A stretch of DNA of 64,000 nt from Typhlomys cinereus (GCA_023101885.1 JALPQD010000408.1:921019-985018); one strand, 5' to 3'. Counted from the stretch's first letter, positions 11,469 to 22,967 are shown. Numbers and translations are program-made. The notes: a model not told the origin generated them from the letters alone.

Positions 11469-11928
11469 CAAATCTAAATTTTTAATGTGAAAGTATAAAG
11501 ACTCAGATGCCATCACCTGGTTATAGCTTTAGAAATCAGAACTGTGCGAAGTAAATTGCATCTGGTCCATCTGCACATATCTTACCAGTAATTTGCCGAG
11601 GGATTTTTATCCCAAAGTGTCCTAAGCTTAAAGAAGATAGTGATCATACTAATGCCCCAAGTGACTGGAAACACCTCCATACCAGACACTGACACAAAAA
11701 TGAGAATATGTCCGTGTGATTACAGGAGGTTACTTAAGTATTACAGTAATGGAAGTTTTCAGGCCATTTGTCAAAAGCTGGGCCAGGTCTATGAGTTGCA
11801 AATAACCAGACTCCCACAACCTTAATTGAGGTTTTTGGTGTTTTTAACTCTTTAAATGCTGGACTTTAAATAAATAGGTGGTTTTTTTTTTTTTTAGTAT
11901 TTTGGGAGAAACATGCATGTCATGCCAC

Positions 11929-12004
11929 ACAGGTGGGGGTCAGGGTGATTTAGAAGTTAGAAGACATGCATGCACAGGTGGGGGTCAGGGTGACTCAGAA
12001 GTTT
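11929..12004. repeat. Two-copy 43-bp tandem repeat
   Basis: 'cacaggtgggggtcagggtg' occurs at about 11929 and again at about 11972, each followed by a similar arm. Confidence 0.75.
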
Positions 12005-12199
12005 GCGTTATTGTGTGCCCAAGGGATTGGTTGTCAGGTCTGGACTTTTGTACATGTACAGCAAACAGTTGAACGAAGAAAGGACTTACAGTGTGAATGT
12101 CTGGGGGAGTCCATTCCAGGCATTCCAGGGAACACTTTCATACTCTAAAATGTTATGTTTTCAAACAAAGTGAAGGCAAGGAAAGTGATGGTGGTCTGT

Positions 12200-12480
12200 T
12201 TCTGCTGCAGTAATAAGGTGCTGTGACAAAAGCAATTTAACATTATTTCTCCTGTTCTGGCATTGTTTCTCTCTTTTCCGTAATCTGTTTTACCTCTGCT
12301 AAAAAGAAAAGGATTTATTCTGGCTCACAGCTGGAGGGGACACTCCATGAAAATCAAGGCAATAGGAATTTCAATCAACTGGTCACATTCACACCCACAG
12401 TCAGGAAGCACTAGTAATAAATTGAATGTTAATGTTTAGCTTGAGTTCTATCAAACCTACTCAGGATGGCACCACCTATC
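12200..12480 (-). mobile_element. Probable diverged ERVL-like LTR remnant
   Basis: It contains 'ggtgctgtgacaaaagcaat' and 'ggatttattctggctcacag', which resemble the reverse complement of the 3' ends of the ERVL-like LTRs found elsewhere in the window. The boundaries are not clear. Confidence 0.4.
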
Positions 12481-12496
12481 ATTAAGATGATCTGGA

Positions 12497-12740
12497 GGAC
12501 TGGAGAGATGGCTCAGGGGTTATGACTCTCCTTAAGCAGAAGATCCTGAGTTCAGATCCCACATCCATGTAAAAATGCCAGGTGGAAACAGCAGCAAGCC
12601 CCCATTTTTTCTGCCCAGGAAGAGCTTGGGAATCCTCAGAGCAAAGCAATAAAGAGGTAGAACAATCCAGAATGATTACTGATGTCATCCCTGGTTCTCC
12701 ACAGGCATACACAGTGCCCTCTTTTACACACACAAAAGGT
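12497..12740 (+). mobile_element. SINE family A
   Basis: The head 'ggactggagagatggctcag' is complete, the body is typical, and the tail is a short CA run. Confidence 0.85.
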
Positions 12741-12744
12741 TTTC

Positions 12745-13940
12745 CTCTTGAGACACCACCCCTCTGCCCCCTAAAGGACTTTAAATGCTAGCTGTAGAAG
12801 GGAAAGCTTAGTGGTGATCTAGTCGGTACATGCCAGTGCAGGCAATGCTGACACAACTAACTCAGTGGTCCTTACACACAAAAAGATGAAACTAGGAAGG
12901 AGGCTGGTGGGAAAGAAAGGGAGATGGGATCTGCTAATATGAGGTGGAAATGACTTACATTCACCATATTCACCTATAAAACTATTGAAAAGTTAAAAAA
13001 AAAAAAGACAAGTCTTCACACGTCAGTTAATATAATCAAGGCAGTTCGTCACAGACATTCTCAGAGATAGTCTCGTCTAGACAGTCCTTACAGATGTGCC
13101 AGTCACTCACCTAGGGGGCCTGACACTGACACTACTGGTCGTCACGTGCAGCACTTCGAGTGGCTCCACAGGAAGGACATGGAGCATGGACATGTGATTA
13201 ACTTGGCATAAGGTCATTTGAACCCTGGACGTAGCAGGCTAAAAAGCATAGAAAGTATTTTCAGGTGAAGGACAGTGACAGCAAGGGAGGCAGCTGGACG
13301 ATCAGCGCAGACACTGCTTTGGGTTAGACAAGCCTTGAGAGTGAGGTTAAAGGTCATGGTGGCCTCGGCCTGAGCATCTGGAGAAAGCCGAGATGGGCAG
13401 ACTCCGAAGAGGGAGATTTTGAATTTTGTTTTGGACAGGTTCAATTTGAGGTGCTGGTTCTTCCCCCCTCCCCCAATTTTCATGCGTATGTGGGGAATAT
13501 GCATGTATGTATACATGTTCATATGTGTGGGCCGTATGTGCGAGAGTGCACATACCAAAGTGCATGTGGAGGCCTGAGGTTGAAGCTGGGTCTCTGATTA
13601 AAGCCACAGTTTTCAGATGGGTGTGGTCTTCAGCCAGCTTGCTCTAAGGATTCCCAGGCTCCACCTTCCAAGGCTTGAATTACAGATGGAAGGGGGGGTT
13701 CCCATGCCCAACTGTGCACTTTACATGGGATGCGAGCGCCCATTCTTCTCCTTTAGCTTGTGTAGCAAGCATCGTAACTGCAGAAACATTTCCCCAGCCT
13801 GAGACGAGTCTCCACTCAAGCAAACTGACCAGGTGTCATTTCTGTGATCCAGTACACAGATACAGATCACAAGTTTGTGTCAGTGTTGGCTACATAGTTC
13901 CCAGGCTAGTCTTGGAGATATACTGAGACCCTATTTTTTA
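12745..13940. other. Intergenic, no gene seen
   Basis: This holds a short antisense SINE/B4-like remnant near 13610-13800 ('gctccaccttccaaggcttg', 'catttccccagcctg'). Otherwise I recognise nothing. Confidence 0.45.
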
Positions 13941-13944
13941 AACT

Positions 13945-14192
13945 TTATTCAGTGTGTGTGTGTGTGTATCAGAGGGCATTGTGTGTCCTGTGGAGGACCA
14001 AGGATGACTTCAGGAATCATGCTGGATTGCTTGCACCTGTTTTTTGCTATGCTCTGGGATTTCCCGGGCTCTTACTACAAGGGCCTGAAGTGCAGACATC
14101 TACCTTTTCTGCTGGTGTTTTTACATGGGACCGAATTCCGGACCTTCTGCTTTCTAGGCAGAGTCTTAACCCCCGAGCCATCTCTCCAGCCC
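13945..14192 (-). mobile_element. SINE family A with target duplication
   Basis: The head lies at the right end ('gagccatctctccagccc') and a (GT)n tail at about 13951-13968. Flanks 'gagaccctattttt' (about 13924) and 'gagatcctattttt' (about 14194) are the target-site duplication. Confidence 0.88.
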
Positions 14193-14371
14193 TGAGATCC
14201 TATTTTTAGAAAATGAACAGAGTAAGCAGTGTGTGTTTGAGTCCAGAGGACAACAAAGAGGACAACTGGAGGACCAATGTAGAAACACAGGAAGCCACAG
14301 CAATGGAGAAGATCACTTAGAAAATGGCAGCGCTTTAACCTAGAAATTGGCCATTAGAAGAAGCCAGCTAA

Positions 14372-14466
14372 GGGGCTGGAGAGATGGCTCAGGGGTTGTG
14401 ACTCTGCCTCACAAGCAGAAGGTTCTGAGTTCGGATCCCAGGTCCCACGTTAAAAAAAAAAAAATT
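14372..14466 (+). mobile_element. Truncated SINE family A head with A-tail
   Basis: Only the tRNA-like head is present, ending directly in an A13 run. 'agaagccagctaag' flanks it on both sides (14356 and 14473), so it integrated as a short molecule by target-primed reverse transcription and was not truncated later. Confidence 0.8.
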
Positions 14467-14561
14467 AAAGAAGAAGCCAGCTAAGATGAACTGTCCCTAA
14501 GGTAAGACCGGGAAAGTCTTCCCCAGGTCAGAGGACAAAGTATTTCAAGAAGGAAGAAGCA

Positions 14562-14862
14562 GGGCTGGAGAGGTGGCTCAGGGGTTAAGCCTCCGCCTTG
14601 CAGGCGGAAGGTCCCGAGTTCGGATCCCAGATCCCACGTATAGACGCCAGGCGGAAGCGGGGGCGGCCTGCGCTTCTGGTCCTGGTAGGGCGGAGCCTGT
14701 GAATCCCGGGGCAGAAGGAGGTGGAGGCGTCCATGGTGGTTCGCGAATTCGTCCGTGGTTCTACATATACACAGACACACACACAACACACACAGACACA
14801 CACGCGCACACACATACACACGCACATGCGCACAGTTGAATAATAAATAATAATAATAAAAA

Positions 14863-14890
<28 letters not shown>
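14562..14890 (+). mobile_element. Young SINE family B, full length
   Basis: A near-perfect copy: tRNA-like head with TGGCTCAGGGG and GAGTTCGGATCCC boxes, the GC-rich family B body, a CA/CG repeat, then 'gttgaataataaataat' and a long A-run. 'agaaggaagaagcagg' flanks both ends. The best reference copy of this family in the window. Confidence 0.93.
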
Positions 14891-14893
<3 letters not shown>

Positions 14894-15017
14894 GAAGAAG
14901 CAGGTCAATTAGGGTTACCTGCTCCAAATTGGTCCAGTGAAATAAGACTGAGATTGCAGAAACTTGGTAACAATTGGATTTCTGTAGTGGGAAAGAAAAC
15001 AGCTCACTTGTTCCACA

Positions 15018-15120
15018 CATTATCTCAGCGCTTGGGAGGCAGAGGAAGGAGGATCTTGAGTTTGAAGCCAGCTTGAGCTACACAATGAGACCTTATCTCA
15101 AACAAATAGAAGAGAGAGCA
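15018..15120 (+). mobile_element. B1-like SINE
   Basis: Sense B1 features: 'cagcgcttgggaggcagagg', 'gaagccagcttgagctacac', 'aatgagaccttatctcaaac', then an A-rich end. The 5' quarter is missing. Confidence 0.75.
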
Positions 15121-15433
15121 GAGAAACAAAACATGCATAGGCAGCACATAGTGTCACTGTGCCTTCTCAAGCAAAAGATGTTCAAATGAACTGTTTGAAC
15201 TAAAAATTTTAGACATGATCTCATAGGTATAGTTTCCCCAGAGTCACAAAGAGACAGTGTCATGAAGATCTCTGCACTAAGTCTTACTACATGGAACAGA
15301 GTCCTAAGAAAACTGCATTGGTCTGGAAGGAAGGATTCCTTTAAGCTGCTCACGCTGTATCCTAAAGCCTGTATCTGGGACCTGGGTCTATGATGTGCTG
15401 TGATCAAGAAGTGACTCTTGAAAAAGAAAAGTA

Positions 15434-15930
15434 GGGCCGGTGAGATAGTTCCGTGGTTAAGATACCAGGTTGTGGGACTGGAGAGGTGGCTCAGGGGTTA
15501 AGCCTTTGCCTTACAGGTGGAAGGTCCTGAGTTCGGATCCTAGACCCCATGTATAGACGCCGGGTGGAAGCAGGGGTGGTCTGTGTTTCTGGTCCTGGTG
15601 GGCGGAGCCTGTGAATCCCGGGGCAGAGTAAACAAGGAGGAGGTGGGGGCATCCATGGTGGTTCCTGAATTCGCCCGTGATTCTACATGCACGCTTACAC
15701 GCACAACTGAATAAATAATAAAAAAAATTTTTTTTAAATCTTAAAAAAAAAAAAAAAAGATACCAGCTTGCAAACTTGGTGACCTGAGTTCAATCCCCAG
15801 AAGCCCACATGGTGGAAAGAGAGAACTGGCTTCCAGAAGTTGTATTCTGACCTCCGCCTACGTGGCATGGCATAAACATAAACGCATAGTCTCTCTCTCT
15901 CTTACATACACACACACAAATATTTGAAAA
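15434..15930 (+). mobile_element. Older ID/B2-type SINE (family C) split by a family B insertion
   Basis: Family C starts 'gggccggtgagatagttccg' at 15434, is interrupted after about 15473, and resumes at about 15759 with 'taccagcttgcaaacttggtgacctgag'-type sequence. Its 3' half contains 'agcccacatggtggaaagag' and ends in CT/CA repeats. The family is tRNA-like but has a different body from families A and B. Confidence 0.8.
15474..15758 (+). mobile_element. Young SINE family B nested in an older SINE
   Basis: A complete family B copy with an A-rich tail. 'aagataccag' is present on both sides (15459 and 15757), which fixes the insertion and dates family B as younger than family C. Confidence 0.9.
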
Positions 15931-15956
15931 AGAAAAAGAAGAGTAGACTGAGATGG

Positions 15957-16007
15957 AGGATTCTTTATCTGGCTAGGTGGGGGATTCTTTATCTGGCTAG
16001 GTGGGCA
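15957..16007. repeat. Two-copy 26-bp tandem repeat
   Basis: 'ggattctttatctggctagg' plus a few bases is present twice in direct succession. Confidence 0.85.
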
Positions 16008-16339
16008 CCTCATCGTTCTTGTGCAGCTAGCTGTTCCACGAGAAATCTCACACTGGAGTTGTTTCTCAGGTTTTTTTTGTTTTTTTTTTTTTGACAGATT
16101 TTGACATCTTTTAATGTTGGAAGAGCGCTATAGATTCTCTGGTCACTGTATTGCTCACAGGAGTGATATGATCTAAATATCATGACCAGAAGCAATCTTC
16201 ATACTTTCAAATGTGATTTCTCTGTTTGCAGGGCTTCTTTCAAACTTTGCCTTCTCATTCTTGTCTGGAAGCCTTCAACATTTCAGATTGATTTCCTAAA
16301 TGTTTCTCAGTTTTCTAGCTACTTTTCTTTTCGCTGGGA

Positions 16340-16665
16340 GACTGTGAGACAATACTTAGACCCAGAAAGAGAGATTAATTTGGATTGAGGTTCCAGAGGG
16401 GATATGATCTGTAATAATGGGAATCACAGCGGAAGTCATGGCTGGAGGCAGAAGCAGGAGATCTCTTCAGGTCACTGCAGCCATCAGAAGCAGAGAACAA
16501 GAGCGCAAGAAGAAACGGCCGGCCAGGTACCAAACATGCCTGTCGCCTGTGATGTGCCTTCCTCCAGCAAGGCTGTATGGTGCCACATTAACGCCAGTTA
16601 AGGATTCCAACGCAGGAACCCATGGCGAGCAACTCACGTTCAAACCACCGCACCTGACCTGTAAT
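16340..16665 (-). mobile_element. Probable ERVL-like LTR remnant
   Basis: It contains 'gaggttccagaggggatatg', 'catggctggaggcagaagca' and 'aaggattccaacgcaggaac'. The same motifs, in the same order, recur at 36930-37222, and weaker versions in the better-bounded LTRs at 45197 and 47405. The ends are not resolved. Confidence 0.5.
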
Positions 16666-16796
16666 TCCAGCACAAGAGGGGGAGGGGGGGGCTGCGAGGA
16701 GAACAGGATTCTTGGAGTTTGCTGGTCTGCTAATCTAGCCAATTGGTGAAGCTCTAAGTTCAGTGAGAGACCTTGTTTGGCTCCGCTGTTTTAAGA

Positions 16797-17098
16797 GGGC
16801 TGGAGAGATGGCTCAGGGGTTAAAGATTCTGCCTCAAAAGCAGAAGGACCTGAGTTCCCTTCCCAGGTCCCATGTAAAAAACACCAGGGGCGGGGGAGAC
16901 TGCAGCACCCTACAATCCTGAGCCAGGAAGGTAGTGTCTGGGGAACTCCAGACCAATGTCAAGAGGAGACAGAGATCAGTGCAGGATCACTCCAGGTGCT
17001 ACCTGAAATCACCCTTTGGCCTCTGCACCCACACACGGTGCTCTCTGATGCACACAAACGGACGCGCGCACACACACTAAAATAAATATTAAGAAAAA
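16797..17098 (+). mobile_element. SINE family A
   Basis: The head 'ggctggagagatggctcagg' is intact, the body is diverged in the middle, and it ends with a CA/CG run, 'aaataaatatt' and an A-run. Confidence 0.85.
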
Positions 17099-17757
17099 AA
17101 AGAACACACTGTGTTTCCGAAAATACAGAGAATCCCAGCTTGAAATCTTGCTTTATCCATAGAACTCTGTTCAATGTGGATTTTCTACACTTCCAGGAAG
17201 AGTCTTCCTTTGCAGAGGCACATGGGCGGTGACTTCATGCATCCGGCCGATGGAGCCGTGACTCTTCTTCCAATTGTATACTAGGTACCTTTAAAATGCT
17301 CACCTGTCCTACACAGAGATAAATTTAGGAAGAACGAGTTACATAAAGATCGCATCCGGAGCTGCTCTTGCTCTTGGATAATAAAGAGTGCAAGTGGTCC
17401 TAATAAACAGGTGATGGCTCACCAGTGACCCTGAGTCTTGGATAACCAAACATACCATGACCTCACTAAGTGATGGGGAGGACAATGGAATGGCCAGGGT
17501 TTTGTTAAGGCCTTCAGTTCCTGGCCTGATTTCCCTGGCTATTAAACATTAAGTGTTTTAGTTTCATTTCTTGTTGCTGCAACAGAACTGAGGGGGCAAA
17601 GGGTTTAATTCCAGCTCAAAGTCCAGGTTAAGATTCCATCATTGTAGGAGATGATACAGCAGCAGGAGCTTGAAGTAGAGGGCCACATCACATCTGCGGC
17701 CCAAGGACTAGGCATACGTAACTGCTTGTATGCCTGTGCTTTTTTGCCTTTTTTAAA

Positions 17758-17845
17758 TCTTTCCTCCCTCCCTCCCTCCCACCCTCTCTCCTTCCCTCCC
17801 TCCCTCCTTTTCTTCCTTCCTTCCTTTCCTCCCTCCTTCCCTTCA
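17758..17845. repeat. (CCCT/CCTT)n microsatellite
   Basis: An almost pure C/T tract of about 85 bp made of CCCT, CCTT and TTCC units. It is the expanded tail of the adjacent antisense SINE. Confidence 0.9.
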
Positions 17846-18079
17846 TGTGTGTATCAGAGGGTGCCCCTGTGGAGGACTCAGGGCGACCTCAGGATTCATC
17901 CTGGATTATTTCTACCTCCTTTTTGCTTAACTTTGGGTTTTCCCAGGCTTTGCCCACCAGGTCTGGAAGTGTAGACTATCACCATTTCCACCTGGCATTT
18001 TTACATGGGACCTAGGATCCAAACTCAGGACCTTCTGTTTGCAAGGCAGAGTCTTATCCCCTGGACCATCTCTCCAGCC
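17845..18079 (-). mobile_element. SINE family A
   Basis: The head is at the right end ('ctggaccatctctccagccc') and the typical body runs left into the pyrimidine tract. Confidence 0.85.
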
Positions 18080-18289
18080 CTCTTGCTGTTGTGGGTCTGA
18101 GGTCACTCAGAGATTCACAATCTTGAGTGGCTGTAAGGATGCTGGAACCAGCAGTCTTCACCTAGGATTGGGATCTGAGAGTAGCTGCTAATTTTTTGTT
18201 TGACCCAAGCTTATAAAAGCAAGCACTACATACCTCAAGCAGTGCTTACAGTAGCGAAGATCAAGCGGTTATCAGTTACCAGCAATAGC

Positions 18290-18722
18290 CTGTGGCAATA
18301 ACCTCCTTTTGCAACCGTTATCCTTTAAGCGCTGTGCCTGAGGGAGATGCCCCAGGAAATTCCAAGGAGTTACAGGTTTTCTGGGAGCCTATCAGTGGCC
18401 AGGGCACTCTGACATTTTTGGTCTGTAGATTTTCCATTCTTAGGAAGCCCAGCTACGGCAGTTTACTTGTTACAAGTTTTGTCCCATTATTTTGTGTTAT
18501 TTCATGCTACTACACTTGCCTCATTTTATACACCTGCCTAAGGAATGGTCCCACCCAAGATGGGCTTGGTCTTCCCACACTAATTGTACCACCAAGAGAT
18601 TGTACCACACACAGGCATGTGCAGTGGCCAACCTTAACCTAGAGAATCCTCTCAGGTGGGGGTCTAGAGACCTTCCTCCTAAGTTTCAGGTTGACAATGA
18701 GTACTAACCGCTAACTGTCACA
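18290..18722 (-). mobile_element. Probable ERVL-like LTR (GTCAACTTGAC family)
   Basis: The right end reads 'ggttgacaatgagtactaac...ctgtcaca', which resembles the antisense start of the LTR family at 41390 and 50801. The interior keeps 'ccacccaagatgggcttggt', matching the antisense 'cccatggtgggtgggac' block of that family. Left limit approximate. Confidence 0.5.
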
Positions 18723-18864
18723 CAAAGCAAAGTCATCAAGCTCCGTGTCTCCTCCAGAACTGGCGATGGCTTCACATGGATGGGTTCTCACAGGCTACTG
18801 ACACACTCCTGTGCAAGGCTACGTTAGCAAGCAAAACATTTTCTTCATTTTAAATTCAGTTCAG

Positions 18865-19096
18865 GGGGCTGGGGAGATGGCTCAGGGGTTAAAGCCTTTG
18901 CCTTACAAGCAAAAGGACCTGAGTTTGAATCCCAGATCCCACTTAAAAAAAAAAAAAAAAAAAAAGCCAGGCAGCTTGCAATTCTGGTCTTGGAAGGCAG
19001 AAGCCTCAGAAACTCCAGAGGAAAAGTAATAATGAGGTAGAGAAAGCAAGGATGATTCCTGAAGTCACCTTTAGGCCTTAACAGGCACAGGCATGG

Positions 19097-19147
<51 letters not shown>

Positions 19148-19170
19148 TTAAATAAATAAATAAATATATA
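18865..19170 (+). mobile_element. SINE family A with (CA)n tail
   Basis: The complete head is followed by an internal A-run at 18944-18965, the body, a (CA)n tract at about 19098-19145 and an 'aaataaataaataaatata' end. Confidence 0.88.
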
Positions 19171-19724
19171 AAATAAACTGAGTCAGGCTCCTGAAATGGA
19201 TGCTTTGCCACATGGAAAACATCCCAAAAATGTCTGGAGTCAGTTTTGCCAGGTGACGGATCTTAATTCTATCTGATTCATCTAACATTTCAATCCATGG
19301 GACTTGTCTGAGGAAAGAACCAAATCCAGCTGCTTTAGTATCCTGGAGCAGCTACACCAAGCACCATGCACTGCGGCTAAAGCAGAGAAATGTTTTCGTT
19401 GGGGGGGGGGTCGATTCAATTAGAAAAATGTCAAACACGAGCCTAGAGGAAAGTCTTTTTTCCCTAGGTTCAGTGATGTCTCCCTCAATTGCTGCCTTCC
19501 TGCCTCTTGGGATGTAATTGGTTTCTCCGTGCAGTGGTGTGTGCATTGTGCTTCTGAGCGCACAGAAGAGAGCGAGGCGCATAGAACAGTCCAAAGCGGT
19601 GAGTCACTAGCTGCAGACGGAAGTGAAAACTAGAAGACTCGGTGACTCACCGAGGACTCAGCAGCCTGGGAGAGAACATAAAAGATCACGACTGTTAGTC
19701 AACAGTTGAAGTGCAGGTCGTGGC

Positions 19725-19797
19725 GTGGTGGGGATCGAACCCAGAGCCTGGCACATGCTAACCACATATCCTATCACTGGGTGACATCCCTGGCCAC
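19725..19797 (-). mobile_element. ID-like SINE fragment
   Basis: Antisense tRNA-like sequence 'ggggatcgaacccagagcct' followed by 'cactgggtgacatccctggc'. The rest of 19171-20210 shows no gene. Confidence 0.6.
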
Positions 19798-20210
19798 TAA
19801 GTATCTCTTTTTTCCTAATAGTATCATAGAGCCAATAGTCATTCAGTCCTGAGTATCGAACATTGGTTTAGACACTTGAGATCTAGTGACATGCTTGGTA
19901 ATTTCCCTCGTGTTTTGGAGGACAGATAAATCCCAGCTCAATATCAAATGTGGCCTCAACTAGAACGCAGGGTTATGGATTTTACCTAGTACAACTCACT
20001 ATTCCTGCACTTTCATTTTTATCAACATACAGTATGTAAAAACAGATTTTTTTGAACTTTCTCTTGGGGTGTGTGTGCATGTATACATAGGCCAGAGAAG
20101 GATGTTGGGTTCCTGTTCTGTCACTTGAGACAGGGTCTGTTGCTGAGCCTAGAAGGGGAGCTCAGCCCTTACCCTGGATGCTGCTGACAAATTTATGACA
20201 AAACAACTTT

Positions 20211-20506
20211 TTAAAATTTTTTTTATTATTTATTCAATTGTGGGTGTATGCATGTGTGCGCGTGGGTGTGTGTATGTATGTATGTATGTGTGTGTGTAGA
20301 AACAGGGATGAATTCTGGAACCACCATGGACGCCTCCACCTCCTTCTTGTTTACTCTGCCCCGGGATTCACAGGCTCCGCCCTACCAGGACCAGAAGCGC
20401 AGGCCGCCCCCGCTTCCGCCTGGCTATACGTGGGGTCTAGGATCCAAACTCAGGACCTTCGGCCTGCAAGGCAGAGGCTTAACCCCTGAGCCACCCCTCC
20501 AGCCCC
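20211..20506 (-). mobile_element. Young SINE family B
   Basis: The antisense family B copy ends at right in 'gagccacccctccagcccc'. Target duplications resemble 'acgacaaaacaa' / 'tgacaaaacaac' around both ends. The tail is GT rich with GTAT repeats. Confidence 0.9.
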
Positions 20507-20539
20507 ACGACAAAACAATTTAAGAGAACATTTTCTCTG

Positions 20540-20870
20540 ATGATAGTCCCCGTTACAGGTCTTAATCTAGCTTGGCACACCCGTGCCAGAGGGCACATCA
20601 TATCCATACAGCCACAGGACTGCAGAGAGAAGGACAATTCTTACTTGCCAGACCAACTCCTCTCACCAGCTTCCTTAACCAGCTCTCTCCTTCTCATTCA
20701 CCTTCCAGGGACTAGCCCCACCCCCCATGGGCTGGGCCCCCCTCTCAATCAGACAGTCGGCAGGCTTGCTGGCAGGAGCCACTGAACTCAACCACTGATT
20801 CTTTACAAATATGTCCAGAGCTCGGCTTTTTCAGCTGTCAGATTGACACCTGTATCTAAGAATAACAATC
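20540..20870 (-). mobile_element. ERVL-like LTR, GTCAACTTGAC family
   Basis: The right part 'tcagattgacacctgtatct' is the antisense of the family start 'caggtgtcaacttgac' seen at 50812. The interior includes 'ccccatgggctgggcccccc', the antisense of its 'ggcccagcccatgg' block. The left end is eroded. A short antisense SINE head follows at 20871-20908. Confidence 0.6.
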
Positions 20871-21450
20871 AGCAGGCGCTCTTGTCCCCTGAGCCGTCTC
20901 TCCAGCTATTCTGGAACTTTTGAAATCATCTTTTAGACTTAGGAAAAAAACTACAAAACCAGCACAAAAAAAGTACCTATCAACTCTCCAAATACTAGCA
21001 TGTTAGCGTATTTGATAGGTTATCCTCTCTGTGTATGTTTTTTTCCTGAACAATTCAAGATTAGATTGAAACTATGATGCCTCTCTGCCATCAAATATTT
21101 GTATGTGTTTCTTGAAAACCAGAAAACAGTTCATTTTATAAGCGCAGTGTAATTATAAAAGTCAATCAAGAATTAGCCACGGGTTGAAGACCTCCAGCTT
21201 CTGGCACTACTTCAGGAGACGGTAGATGTGTATCACGTGAGACCTACCTGGAAGAAGTAGACCTCTGGGGGACGCACACTTGAAGGTTCTGCTTCCTGCC
21301 TCTCTCCTTCCTGGCCACTAGAGGTCAGCAGCTTGGCTCCACCCCCAATGCCCACCACTGTGTTCAGCTTCACCCAGGCCTCGGGTCTACCACAGACTAA
21401 ACTAAATGAGCTGAAATAAATCTTTCCTCCTTTCAGTGTGTTTCTCTCAG

Positions 21451-21645
21451 AGCCATGGAGATGGCTCGGCTGGTAAGGCACCTGCTTGCAAACCTGGCAA
21501 GCTGGCTTCAATCCCTAGACGCCCATATGGTGGAAGGAGAGAAATAACTTCTGAGAGTTGTCATGGCACTCATGTGCTCTCTCTCTCTTTCTCCCTCTCT
21601 CTTTCCTCCTCCTTAGTTCTCTTTCAAATAAAATATTTTTTGAAA
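21451..21645 (+). mobile_element. Family C SINE (ID/B2 type)
   Basis: It reads 'agccatggagatggctcggctggtaaggcacctgcttg...' with the family C body 'acgcccatatggtggaagga', a (CT)n stretch and 'caaataaaatatttt'. Confidence 0.8.
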
Positions 21646-21657
21646 AATTGTTTCTTG

Positions 21658-21925
21658 GGCTGGAGAGACAGCTCAGGGGTTAAGATTCTGCCTTGCAAAC
21701 AGAAGGTCCTGAGTTTGGATCCCAGGGTCCCAAACAAAAAAATGCCAGGTGGAAACAGCAGCAGCCTGCACTTCTGGCTCTAGTGGGCAGAACCTGGGAA
21801 ATCCTAAAGCAAAGCAAAAAGGAGGTAGAAGAAATCTAGGATGATTCCTGAAGTCACTCTTGGGCCTCCACGGGGACACACAGTGCCCTCTGATACACAC
21901 ACACACACGCACACATTATAAGAAT
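21658..21925 (+). mobile_element. SINE family A
   Basis: Complete head and body with a CA tail. 'aattgtttctt' occurs just before the element (21647) and just after it (about 21921), the target duplication. Confidence 0.88.
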
Positions 21926-21938
21926 TGTTTCTTTCAGG

Positions 21939-21975
<37 letters not shown>

Positions 21976-22003
21976 TATAAGAATTGTTTCTTTCAGGTAT
22001 TCA
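21913..22003. repeat. 57-bp tandem duplication around (CA)n
   Basis: A 30-bp segment beginning 'attataagaattgtttcttt' is present twice, separated by a (CA)n run at about 21941-21974. A slippage or unequal-exchange duplication seeded by the SINE tail. Confidence 0.85.
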
Positions 22004-22263
22004 GTCACAATACCTCTGACCTGTCCAACATAATTCCTTAAGAGCAAAGACCTGGCAAATCACAGTGCGAGTTGGTATTTTCTGGACATCAACTCAAAAC
22101 AGCCCTACCTGTCATTTTCTTTTATGTGAACACAGTAATTTGGGAGTTTTCCTTAAGAACTACCAATTTGTCATGTAAGTGAAATATCCAAACTCATTTT
22201 CAGCCTAGGGTAAAAATTGGCCAGTTAAAGAGGAAAATTACTGCATAGAAAATTAAAAAGATG

Positions 22264-22885
22264 GCGCAGGTGAGATAGTTCAGCGAGTAAGGCACCTGCT
22301 TGCAAACCTCGTGGCCTGCTACAGTTTGATAAGTTGATGATGAAGCACCTTAGGGGAACAAGGAATTTTATTCTTGACTTACAGTTATCCAGTTATACCT
22401 CTTACCCCAGCTTGGCAGTCCACACCAACTCCAGGGGCCAAGGAACTCGCCGGTCCATATACACAGGACAGCAGGAGAGAAGCAAACTTCCCTTGCCTGG
22501 CAGCATTTTGGTCCAAGCATGCTGAAAAATGACAGCGCCCTTTATCAGCTCCCCCATCTTCTCAATCTGCTCAGGGCCTAGTCCCACTCTCCTTGGGCTG
22601 GGCCTTCCCCGTCCATTAGACGACCTTCTGGAGGGTCCTTCAGAGCTTACTACTAATTCTTACACAGGTGCCTAGAACCTGAGGCTTTAATTGTCAGATT
22701 GACACCTGTAGCTAACTATCACACGACCTGAGTCCAGAGCCCCCGAAGTCCACATGGTGGAAGGAAAGTTGACCTCTGTACTCTGGCTGTGCGCCATGGC
22801 ATCCGCATGTGTTCTCATTCTTATTCTCTCTCTTTCTGCCTCTCCTCTCTCCTTCATAGATAAAATATTTAATATTTATTAAAAG
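22264..22885 (+). mobile_element. Family C SINE split by an LTR
   Basis: The head at 22264-22319 ends in 'cctcgtggcctg'. The body resumes at about 22724 with 'cgacctgagtccagagcccc' and ends in CT-rich and A/T-rich sequence near 22885. The two halves join to give the normal family C order. Confidence 0.8.
22320..22723 (-). mobile_element. ERVL-like solo LTR inserted in a SINE
   Basis: Antisense copy: the right end 'gattgacacctgtagctaac' matches the antisense start of the GTCAACTTGAC family. The interior has 'gggcctagtcccactctcct', antisense of the 'gtgggactaggccc' block at 50945. It sits cleanly inside the family C SINE. Confidence 0.75.
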
Positions 22886-22967
22886 TTAAACAGAAAAAAT
22901 ACCTCTTTTGACTACCTCAATTCAGGCAGAATAGTGGACATAAAATCTAACCCATATCCTTAGCTAA

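Larger units (their letters stand above)
17553..18165 (-). mobile_element. ERVL-like LTR remnant interrupted by a SINE
   Basis: 'ttgttgctgcaacagaactg' and 'ggtttaattccagctcaaag' at 17570-17625 fit the antisense 3' end of the ERVL-like LTRs. The sequence is broken by a pyrimidine tract and a SINE at about 17760-18079. Weak evidence. Confidence 0.35.

Noticed and set aside
14481..15020. 179-codon minus-strand frame with a peptide shared by many other frames
   Set aside because: The recurring peptide (for example TTDEFGNHHGRLHL-like) is the antisense translation of SINE family B, so it is repeated wherever that SINE lies in this orientation.
16404..16749. 110-codon frame with basic N-terminus
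   Set aside because: It falls inside an LTR-like remnant shared with 36930-37222 and has no recognisable protein similarity.
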